This document shows positions 43,901 through 56,100 of a DNA stretch of 64,000 nt, one piece after another. This stretch comes from Glandiceps talaboti (lineage: Eukaryota > Hemichordata > Enteropneusta > Spengelidae), in assembly GCF_964340395.1 (NCBI RefSeq), contig NC_135570.1, positions 12,883,822 to 12,947,821 on the forward strand, read 5' to 3'. The notes under the pieces were generated by a model, which saw nothing but the letters and a program-made list of their open reading frames with translations, did no database searches and was not told the origin of the DNA. The position numbers and the translations under genes were made by a program. How positions within the stretch are numbered: position 1 is the first letter of the stretch; every line of letters starts with the position of its first letter.

Positions 43901-46900
43901 GAGCCACCTGTCTCAGAACCATGTGTTTCTGCTGAACCAGTCATTGAAGTTGAAACAATTGGCATTGTAGAGGCATCTGTCCCTGAACCTGAAGAGGAAC
44001 CAGATGCACCAAGTCAGGAAGAAGCTGCAATTCCTGAACCAGAAAAACAACCTGAGGTCCAGTCAGAGCCTGTAATGTTTGAAGAACAACAAGAAGAATT
44101 TACAGAAGTTGACGGAAGAACCCCAGATGCTTCTGCAGAACCAGAAGGCCTTTCTGAAGAAGAAGCGGGAATTGAAGCACCTATCGTTATAGGAACAGAT
44201 GAAGCCGATGGTGATGTTCCTGAACAAGAACAGCCTTCTGCAGAAGAACAACAAGAAATTGAAGAAGAGAAAGAAGTTCCTCCAGCAGAAGAGGAGATTG
44301 AACCAACAGAGCCAGTAGTAGTTGAATCATTAAGTGAAGAACCAGAAGTTGTTGAACAAGAGCCACATGAAACTGAACCAGAACCAGAAGAAGTTTTAGA
44401 ACAGCCAGAACAAGAGCCATGTGAAGCTGAACCAGAACCTGAAGAACTTACAAAACAACCAGAACGACCTGAAATTGTAATTGAACAAGAAGACCAACCC
44501 GATGAAGAGGTAGTAGACGTTCCTCAGGAGGCACAGGAGCTTGAAGAACATGTTGATGATACAACAGAAGAACAAATGGAAAGTGCCCAAGAGGTACAAA
44601 CTTAAACCTGTCACAGCTGAATTTCTGATTTTGTTGATTATCTCTTATTCCTGTTTGGTAACCTGTACCCTTTTAACTAATTTCAATATATCTTGTCACA
44701 TATTTACAGGAGCAAACAGCGGAATCACAAGATGTTCCTGCTGAACCTGAAGTTCCTCTCTCAGAGGTACACAAGGCATATTTGCATCTAGTGCCTTGCT
44801 TGCCACACTTATTAATTTGCTTAGTGTGCGCCTAATTGGAATCTTGAATGTGACCCTTCCTTTTGTTTCCTTTTGCCGTTTTACTGCATTCAGGCAAACT
44901 AAGATTCCTCATGTATAAAAGTGTTCATGTGCCTTGCTTGCAACCTTTTCAGTTTGCTCAATGTGTACATGAAATCCTGAAGAGTTTTTTTTCTTTCTTT
45001 TCTGTTACTTCTGCCTCTTTGTTACATTCTTTTCAAGTTAAAGATTGTTCCATTTTTGTTTAAAAATATTACGTGCATTGGTTGTTACTGTCGCTAACAA
45101 AAAATGTCACTGGTGATAATGATTTCAAAACATGCTTGCTGCCATGCACACTATTGATGTTATGGCCCTTGAGAAAGTCATGTTAAAATAATAAGGTGTT
45201 CACATGTGTGGTTTTCATAATAACATGCATGTACTTGGTTTAAAAAAAAGCATGCACACATCCAATCTCTCCTCCTACCACGCTATGGTTTTAACAGCAT
45301 GCCAATCTAACTCAATGTGGAGTAAATAGCACGCTTTCTAATTCTTCTTTCTTTACTATTTCTGTTTCATACATGGGCTTTCCATCCATCCATTTCAGGA
45401 ATCTCTACCAGAAACAACAGAAACACACATGGAGGTACTTTCTCTTTTCAAACCACAAATGGTTTTCTGAACATTTTCATTTCTGAATTTTTGCATTTTT
45501 CATCCATTTAATGTGGCATGGTACGGATTTCGCCACCTAACCTAACTAACCCTGTATTCTTTTATAGGAATTAACAGAAACTATATACAAGGAAGAGATA
45601 CGCTACAAGCAGGAAATTCACTTTATTTCATCAGACGATCAGGAGGTCAGGCAAACTGGAACTGTATTTTGTCCTGCTGTCAGATGTTATTTTTTAGCCA
45701 TGCAATTTTTTTTGTTTGTTACATTACAGGAAAAACGATACTTGTGTTGCTAATGCTGGTTGAAAATCGTGTTGCCTTTGTAATCTTTTCATGCATTCCA
45801 CTATGAATACTTGTAACACTTCGGTCTTTTGCGATCGTATTTATCCATTTCCTATTGTGATATAGTTCATGCACTGCCATTGCCTTTTTCATTTCATTAT
45901 CATCATGGATTTTATTTTCAGGACTGTGTTTTAGTAATCTTCACTGTCCCAAAAGAAAAAAAAAAAAACCTTCTCACTCACGCCAACTTTTCATCTACTA
46001 GCTCCCTAAAACAATTGAACAATATACCTGCATGCACCGCCAAACTCAAACTTTTGCAAAAGCGCTTTGCTGCTTTTGCAGACTTCTTTTTCACTTGGTC
46101 AGCTCCTTGTCTTACCAGTGTTTCTATGGTAACATTGTTGTGGACTGTGTTTGTTGTCATATAAAGTAAACGTAGTGTTGTGTTTGATGTTTTGTGTTTA
46201 CACTTGATGTGTTTCTAAATGTCTTTTTTTGTAGTGAGATGACAGTTGTGAAATGAATGAGTGTGTTGACCATTTTTTTGTAACGATCGTGCACTGATTT
46301 TTGCTTATAAATTTGTTGTGTTCATCATTCATTGTTCAAGACTAAAGTCATCACTTTTTTACTGAAAATATTCATGTACCCAAAACTATCAAAAAAATCA
46401 TATTTGTTTTCACAACATTAGCAATTTTTTGCTTTGTGAGTCAATTTTATACTCGTTCAAAAAAGAAGTTAGTTGTTTAGTAAACAAGGTGTGAGAGCAC
46501 AGTTATCATTTGAAATTTTACATAAAACAAAAACAGACAAAAAAGTACAGTACTTTTGCTCAGATATATTCCCACTTTATAAATTTTTCAAGACAGATTT
46601 GTGGTTTTAGTTCGATAATATAACTAGGTTTGATTTCTTCAGTTTCTAAAAATAAAATAATGATAATTATAAGAACATGTAAAGCACCATATATCCTTAG
46701 TTAACATTTTTCACACAAAAAAAACAAACCTAAGTTCAAATTTTTACACACAAAAAAAGCAAAGTTTAAATTTTTACAACGCAGAAAATATAATTTAAAA
46801 CTTTACAAAACAAAAAACAGAAAGTTTAAGTCTTTATTAAAGCACAGTTAATATGATAATTTCTTGGTTTTCTCAGAAAAATCATATTGTTTTACAACTT

Positions 46901-47102
46901 GTTAGATCTTGAGATCCCTTACGTCAAAGATTTGTTGGTGATTAGAGTTTTGTATGTTGCTTAAAGAAGAGTGCATTTGTTTGAAATTATGGCTGAATCT
47001 ATTGAACTTTTCATAAATGTGAACAGACCAATAATGTGGTATGAATGATACAAATATATGTTTAAATAAAGCAGAAAAGCATCTCAACTTTGCAAGTGTG
47101 TG

Positions 47103-47134
<32 letters not shown>

Positions 47135-50100
47135 TGTGTGCGTGTGTGCGTGTGTGCATGTCTGCTTTGTTTATATATGGGTGTAAGTTTAATAATAGAG
47201 CTCTGGTCACCAATAATTCTGTCTCCTACATTGAACTTTCATAGATGCAATTGAACCTAAAATTCCACAATAAAAACATTTTAAAGTGTAATCTATGTAA
47301 GGAAGGCAAAAATCATGGATGGAAACGTGTATTATTACAATCACTTCTTTGGATTATACCTTCTCTACCATTCAACATCTTGTATAAAGAAAAATAACAG
47401 ATTGCACTTTGTCGCATTTTATTTATTCCCATGATGATAACAGTAGGTGATACAAACAAAAAACAAAATGGAGATAGGGTTAATCGTATTAACATAATAG
47501 AAAGCATGTCAGAGTTTTGTTGATTATTAAAACACTAATCTTGCGTGTGTTTGATTAGTTGAAATATTTAAACATTTAGAAAAAAACTATGGTGACTTTT
47601 TTTTTTGGTATATTGAAATAAAACCACAAAACTGTTCTTGTTTTGACTGCACACTGAGATTTTAATGTTGTTACATCAATGTCTTCATGGTGTTTTCTCA
47701 GATCGAACCACCACTTGAAGATCGTGACATCGTCAAGACATCAGAGTCATTTGAAGATGATGCTGAACAAGAAAGGACAGAAGAAGATTTCCAAAACCTT
47801 GCTGATGCTATGAATGAGATGGTCATGGATGGTAAGAAAGTACACCCTAAGTGTTTGTAAATGTAACCCTCAGAATGAGAATGAGCATGATTTGTAAGAA
47901 AGGACACCCTAAGTGTCTGTAAATGTAACCCTATCATGGACGGTAAGGACTCCCCAAGTGTCTATAAGTGTAACTCTAAGAAATAGGTGGTCAGTCATAG
48001 ATGGTAAGAAAGTACACCCTAAGTGTCTGTAAATGTAACCCTTGTCTTTCTGATAATGGACTATAACATATTTTGTAAAGATCTATCAATTGTGAATCAA
48101 CATAGACTGAAATAGTAACATTACATTTATTCTTTCTGTCACTTCTTGAAATGAAGCACCACAGCAGTACAGATAATGGTAGTCAAAACTTAACTTTGAA
48201 TAGCGCTCCTAGTGGTCAAACTATGCAATCTTTTGTGCTTTCTGATAACCCAACTATAGCATATTTGGATCAAGATACACTGGAATTGTAACATAACATT
48301 TATTCCTTGTGTTACACCATTAGATGAAGAACAACCAGTACAGAATGATGACCACCCTGATGAAATAGTTGATGAGATGGTTGGTCAGAATATTATCGAA
48401 TATGTCCAGGCTACACCTGAAGATGGCCAAGTTAGCCCTCAAAACCAAGAGGAAGAAGATGATCTACTCACAAGAGACTTTACAGCAGAAGCAGGTATTG
48501 ATGAGCCAAAAACAAGCGAGTACACAGGTAATTATCTTTGTCCTTTTGGTAGAACCATATACTGCATGACATGTTTCTACAATTCTGTCATGTAGGGTGA
48601 CTGTTAATGTATTTGTTTCGATGATAAACAGTTAAAAGCCATGTGACTACTGAAGGCCTGCTTACAATGGTAATCTATGTAAAATTGTGGTATGTCTATA
48701 CAGGATATACCATCCTCCAGTTGCCAAATTTGTAGACATTTTCTGTCCCAAGAGGGCGCCCTGCATTGGTAAAAAGTGGGCTAAAAAATGGCTAGAAACA
48801 TGTTGCAGTTGTTATCAAATGTATAAAATAATTGCAATTATTCCTGAAAATTTACATCATCTATAAAATAAGCAGTACTATTCAGACCAAGAATATCAGT
48901 ACTCTAGCCTTGACACACTTAGAAATGGCAGTTTTTCAAAGGAGAGGCCATAATAATACTCAACCTTTGTGGATCAAATTTCCGTGCTTCAAAGTAGTTC
49001 TAATTTTAGTTACCAAACTGTAATACAGTATTTTGTCTTTGTCATAATTGGAATATGGTGTATTGTATGAACAGTATCATCTCGCTTTCATTTTTGGTTC
49101 CCAGTGTTTCTAAACCTCAATGAAAAAAGAATTCATTCCAAAGTTATGCCACTCTGAATGAGTAGTGTTCTTTGTAAACTTTTTTTTCTTCAAATTTTAA
49201 TGACAATACAATCATTGTCAGTATAGTACCGGGTAGATATTTGATCAACATCAGAATTTGATATTAATAATTGCACTGTGACATCAATTGCAGAAGAGAC
49301 GGTTGATGTAACTGAAGAACCAGGTGTAAGAACCACGACTAAGGTTGTCAAGAAAACGATTGTAACAAGTGGCCAAGGTGACTTCGACTTTGGTGATATG
49401 CTTGGTGAAGGTGACGAAGTTGTAGAGCAAGTCAACGACGATGGAACCATAACGAGAGTCATCAGACGAGTGCGTACAATCAGCACTGGGTCGGGTGAAC
49501 CGGATTTCAGCCAAATGGCCGAAGCAGATGGTCAGGATGGAATCTTGGTTGATACAACTGGGGAAAGTAAACGGTAAGGTTTGCTATGTCCGGTTGATTT
49601 AGAGACACAAGTATGAGTCGATAGAATTAGAAGTTTAACTTTATTTGAGTTGACAATTTAATGCCCCGTTCACTTTTCTAATATGTGTCTCAGAATTCAT
49701 AGAAGTACACAAATTACACAAATATGAGTCAATACAATTTTTTTCAAATTTTATTTAGGTTACGACTCAATACCTCATTCGCTTTTCAAGTATATAGTAA
49801 TAATTTGTACAGTAAAATGATTAGGAAAAAAGGATTCTTCCTTCCTGCATATACATACATTGAGTAACAAAAGTATATACCTTGGAGGACGGTACATGTA
49901 ATACTTAAGTATTGGTATATGATAAATAATCTCCAAATAAAGTTTCTGGATATTGACCAGCGTATGTACGTCGTCTGCTCAGTATTTGCGTACTATATGA
50001 TGATATAAGAAATCCGTATTTTTACTTCTTTATTAAATTTTGAAGGAGTGAAAGCAAGATTTTGCATTCGTAGAAACACTATATCATTCCATTTTTGACA

Positions 50101-53100
50101 AAAATTCCAATGTACACTCACTCATAGAAATAATAGTGAATGTTTTTTGTGAATCAAATAAGTTGATCGTAGGAACTTTTCTACATATATTGTCAACTGG
50201 TGTGTGAATGTGTCGATTCATGTCATTGGTGTGGGGAAATCAGACATCAGTGATGTCATGAAATAAGGTGTCATATCGTTGTTCAAAAGTCACACATTCA
50301 AATTCAGACAGACCATTCCATTGTATAGACACCAGGTCATAGCTATGATGGTGGTAGGATAATAACATTGGAAGACAGTCAAATCTAACACAAATTTTAG
50401 TCATCCTAAAAAAAAAGCCTTTTGTGCTTCTTGTACCATCACATTCACTTCATTATAGATATATCCCATAATATCTTTTTACTCTTTCTACATCTTACAA
50501 TCTCTATGTATGTGTATCCACTTCCCTAGTAGCATGTAACTTTCAGTTTACATCATTCATCATCTTTCATTTTATTTTGGTAATTTCTTGCATATGAAAA
50601 TGTTTGTTTTGTCAAAAAAAATGTATTTTTGTGTTGTGATGTTATGTTATGAATTGAATGCATTGTATCTAGTTACTTGTAGTCTGCATGTTGTAATGTG
50701 TTGTTTCGTTTCAATGGTGGAAGTTCCATTATCAGACTGATTTTACTCCAGAAATCTCGGTATTATTGGCGGCTTAACATGACACAGTCTGTAACTGAGA
50801 CATTGTTTGCAGCTATCACCAATGTGAAAAAAAAATGTAGATAATAGTGTCACTAAAAGTTATTCAGAAGTGAAGTGGTGTCAACATAGCATGATAGTGT
50901 GCACAAAGATGAATGTCACCGGAGAATATGCCATTTTTCAAATTTATTTGTACCCAATGAATTACCATGACATTATATGGGATATATGAATAATAAGGGA
51001 TCGCTATACCGGTTGCTAAGCAACATGGTTGAGTTGTGGACACTTCATACTAAAGTACAAGTGACCACCAATATCAAAATGTTACAGACTGTGCCCCTTT
51101 AATAAACTGTAGTGGCCAAATCTATCAATGAAGTGAGATAAACTGTTTGTATTCAAAGCTCTATCTACCTTGAAATATTAGTCATTTGATATGACATCAT
51201 TTTGAGAATAAAAATAGTATGAAATATTTCATTCCAGACTTGATTTTGATATAGTTTCTGACACACCTGCCGGGTCCTCCCCGGGTGCTCTTCTCAGTTC
51301 ATTGCAAATTCTCCCTAGATACAAATTCACCACTATTACGTTAAATTGTAGTGCAAGTCCTTGAAAGATATACCCAGTCTGTAAGGTACGGGCCATAACG
51401 GGGCACCCTCACACATCAACCCCCTTTCTCGAGCAGGCCAGTGAGGGCAGTGTCACAATGCATCTTACAGTGTAGAGTGTGCCTAAAACAATGACAATAT
51501 GACTTCATGGTCTGTTTAAGTTTACTATCCAAATCAATGTCATTAGATCAATATAAGACTTCTACAATATGAATTATGTATATTGAACAATTAGATATTA
51601 CAGAATGGTTTTCATTCTGTACAAAGTGTTTAACTTATATCTAAAATACATCAGTCTGTATTTCACCAAACATCTGTCTAAGGATAATGCAGAAGTCTTA
51701 CTATGTATAAACAAACTATAGAACATAGGATATTCAAAATGAGTGATTGTTTATTCTGTGAAAGGTGTTTGTTTGTATCAAAAATGTGTAATTATAATAC
51801 ATCCACCAAATTTCACTAACACCATAGGAATCTTTCACTGTGTATGCAAATTAAGTGAAAACCATAGGAAACTTTCATTGTGTATGCAAATGAAGTGATA
51901 ACCAACTTTCACTATGTATGCAAATTAAGTGGAAACCAATAGGAAACTTTCACTTTGTATGCAAATTATTAAACATAGCATGTTCAAAGTAAACTGCTAT
52001 TATTTTGTGAAAGATGTTTGTTTACACCCAAAGTGTGTAATTATAGTTCCTCCAAAATCACTTTCAAACCAGTAAATATATTCAAGTGTGTACTCAAATT
52101 ATAGACCATCAAAATTCAAAGTGAACTGCCATTTATTTCCTGAAATACGGATTTGTATCCAAAAAAGTTGTCATTCTCACTATTCCAAAATCACTCAGAA
52201 CCAACACAAAACCTTAATTGTGTGTGTATACTGTGTATAGGCCATCAAATATTCAAAAATGTGTTAATGTGTACATGATGTTACTTGCATCAATTACATA
52301 CAGGGCTTCTTACATGAGCCATGGGGAGTCAGATCTACACTCCAAACCCTACCTTGTAGTATCAAGGTAAGAAAACCATATCTCCTGGTCTGGGGATAAG
52401 TAGTGTTAGTACTGGACTCTCATCACAAACAGCATGACAAAAGATTTTGCATGCAATGAAGGCTCAATCTTTATGGAAAAGTCTAGTTTTGAGTGAGGTA
52501 TATTACAAGTTATTTTGAAATCATTTAGCCTTAGGTCCAGTATACCCTGTACTTATCAGATATAGAAGCAAGAGACCTTAAGATGTTGTTTCTTCAGATT
52601 TGGAAACATCATTCTGCAAAGTGTTTGCAAAGTGAACCTCTTAATATCCTATGATTTTATCAAGTGAATCTTTTGTACAATCAAGCGACCATAAGAGTAT
52701 TTTCAAATTGGAAACCTTACGATTCCACAAACTGCTTGCAAAGATTACTATAAAACTAAACCTGTTCCGACGACAGAATGTTATGAAAGTCTCTTCAGAC
52801 TCAGAAACATATTGTTACAGTAACTACAAGTTGTCTATTTTATAATGCAATCATTTATGTGGTACGAAAACTAAATTTCAAGTGCCTAGGTAAAGGCTAC
52901 TATGTTTAACTTTTGGATTGGATTACTGAAACAGTAATAATCTGAAAAGTAAAGTATGCATGGTATGAATGTTCCACATTTTAAAATCTTTGCATCGTAG
53001 TCTGGTATAGACTGGTCTCCTATACCATTGTAGAATCGATCAAAGGATGGGAAGAAAAGAAAATATAGCATCCCAGTTTTTTATTCAAGAATATAAATCT

Positions 53101-56100
53101 ATGATAATGGAACTTCCACCTAAAAATATAAATGTCATCATGTATATATATGATTTATCTTTTTATCTGTGCTTGCTGTGTTGTTGAATGTACAAGATAT
53201 GCTTTTCTTCCAGCTTAAAGCGCTGCATACAAACTTAGTTTGTTTCTCTTTCTTTATTAACCACTGTATTCCAGTCCACATGAAACAGATGTCTAGTGTA
53301 GTTAAACTCGGAGGACACATCAGATCGGTAGTAATTGTAAGTTATTCACAACAATGGAGTTTATCAAATCATCTTGGGATAATCCCTGGTATTTTGGGTT
53401 CTCAAATATTCATTCCGAAAAAAAAATTGGTGAATTTGGTGTCAGTACTAACTAACATGGACCTATTCTATCCCTCTATACTAATATTTCAACTTTCATT
53501 CAATACCTATCAGTACACTCAGAAATGTAAAACCGATTTGTAAAATCGAGTTTCCAAAAAAATTTCTTTCGATCTTCCCCTGTTCTCTGAAACAGCTAAT
53601 TCAGATATTGAATTTTGATTCCATTTGTTCTAACTTGAATTTCAATCTTCATATATTTGCCAAGATATTATTCTGACTGTTATTTTATTTTGTCCTGAAT
53701 CCTGTGGAGTGCAACAAACCATAAATACATTTTCAAAAACATTCAAGTGAAAATGAACAACTAGAAATACAAAATGTTTTTGAATGTCATTTTTGTGCTC
53801 TCAAAAGCAAAAACAAAAATACCAATGCATGATTTTGTTTCCTGTCATTAAGCAAAACAAAGCATTGTATGTTATTCATCATTTGAGTTCTTTGCTTTTA
53901 TATGTTATAATTTCTCACCTCAATTTTGCACTAATGAAAGTTAGCAGTGAATTTATAGATTGGTTCAGCTTTCTGTGTGTGCTGTATGGTGTTGGTGTTT
54001 AAGGGTTTCTTTTCTCATTCATTGTTTAAAAAAATACGAGTTCACAGTGGTCTAACATGGGTTGTACAAGAGATTTGGGTGTATACTCACCGTGTGTCAC
54101 TGAAGATAAGTAACCTTGTTTGAGTATAAACTATTTACCCAATCACAAAATCATTATATTGATTTGAGATTTATCATAATACTGCAATCATACAATCAAT
54201 ATCACTGTTTTTAGTCATGTAAATTTTGCTCAACATCATTATAATTGAATCGACTGTCAGTTTTCTCATTTAAAACACTGTTCAGTGAAAGCTTTGACAC
54301 GTATCTGTGAGTCTGTCGTAAATGCTTGAGTGTAACTACTACATTGTCTCAGCAAAGTGATAATCAATCAAGGTTATCAGAAACAGCACTTCCAATACCA
54401 GAAATGTGTCATTGTTTTGGACAGCCAACGCATTGTCATCACCAAATAAACCATATGCAGGTTTTCTGTGAGTGGTACATTGTACTATATATAGTCTCTG
54501 CCTGTATAAGTACAGTTATCATTGATACATGATATTTCCACAAAGCGACAGAGTCAAAGTAATAAAATTGACAACTGGTTCAATGATAATGATGTTGAGC
54601 AGACTATACTTCAGAGGAGTGTGCCATCTAATGATAGCCAAATTTTGTTGTTGTGGGTCAAAATGAGAAAAAATGGCATTTCTTGTGAATAAAGAGATAG
54701 GGGAACACCAAATTTTGGTGCACCACTAGAAATTGTGTGTGCGTTAGTGGTGCATCAAAATGGCTTAGAGGGCACACTGCTTTAGACAAATCAGTAATCT
54801 TGGTTGTATGTCCCGGATATGAAAAAGTCAAACCTGATGACATTGAACAGTTTCAGACAGAAACTCAACTCAAACAAGGAAGCTGATGTTCAGGTAGCAA
54901 TATTGATAAGTGTTCTGATGTATAAGAAGGTTCTGATATTAAAGTGTGAGAACAGTGTTGCTGTTGATGGTGCATATTCTCTTGGGGTTCATTAATATTA
55001 AACTCATTTTTACAGTTTATTACCGTTCTTGAGTTGAGGGTTATTGATTTAAAGTACTAATATACATTCCTAGTCCAGCTTGGTTTGTGAGATTACCCTG
55101 TATTGGTGTTTTTATTGGACTTACAATTGTATGTAGTACTATATACAACAGGATTATGCTGGTAAAATAGCACTTTTTTGGTGATTTGAATGAATGACTT
55201 GCATCATGCATGTACATCTGTGTGCAAAATTTGATGTGTGCAAATATAGACATGAAAAATAGATGTTACATTTTACAGTTTATTTGATTTTGTATTTGTA
55301 CGATATTGGTGACAATTAGCCATTTGATGCATAGTCGAATTATTTACACAATATGTTTTCGATCATATCCATTCATTCTATACATCACTGGTGCTGGTAA
55401 GTTTATGTAAATGAGTGACATCTGATTATCAAAGATAATTTGTAAGTGGAGCAACTGAATTGTGTCTCTAAGGGAGTAAGAATTGTTACAGTAATTTCTT
55501 TGTTTGAGGCATCGATTTAGTATTGTGGTTATGATATGAAATGAATGGCTCATTTCCAACTCATTTGTACATGAGTTTTGATTTAGTCTCTGTCTTGTAC
55601 ACTGAGGTGTTACACAGTATACCAGTTAAACAAACTTCACTATTTCATCAGGAGGCATACAAAATAGGAGTGAGAAATATGCATGATTAGTTTTAGAGAT
55701 TGTTGTCAACAGGCAGCTTAACAATAATAAATTACTTAAATGAATGAATCATCACTCATACTAAAGGTACACACAAAGAAACAAATCAGCAAATCAAAGG
55801 TCAATTGAACAGGACTGTAGGAAATACAAGAAGGCAGTTTTAGTTGAAATCAGTAACACATACCATACATACAGTTCAACGTAAAAGTTATCTTTGATTC
55901 ATTTGTGTATTACCATTGTTGTCAGTTTAGCAAGTTTTAAACTTACGAAGTACAAGAATACATTTTAGTTGTAATAATCAGTAATACATACATGTACCAT
56001 AATACAGTTTGAAATAAGAATCATCTTGATTCATTAGTGATGCCAGTGTAGTAAGCGTCAAACTTTGATAAAGATGTAAATTTGGAGATAAACTTACCGA

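Larger units (their letters stand above)
45646..47701. other. 2-kb intron with low-complexity sequence
   Basis: Contains a degenerate 30-bp A-rich tandem repeat at about 46701-46836 and a purine-pyrimidine alternating tract at 47095-47161. No exon was seen. Confidence 0.6.
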
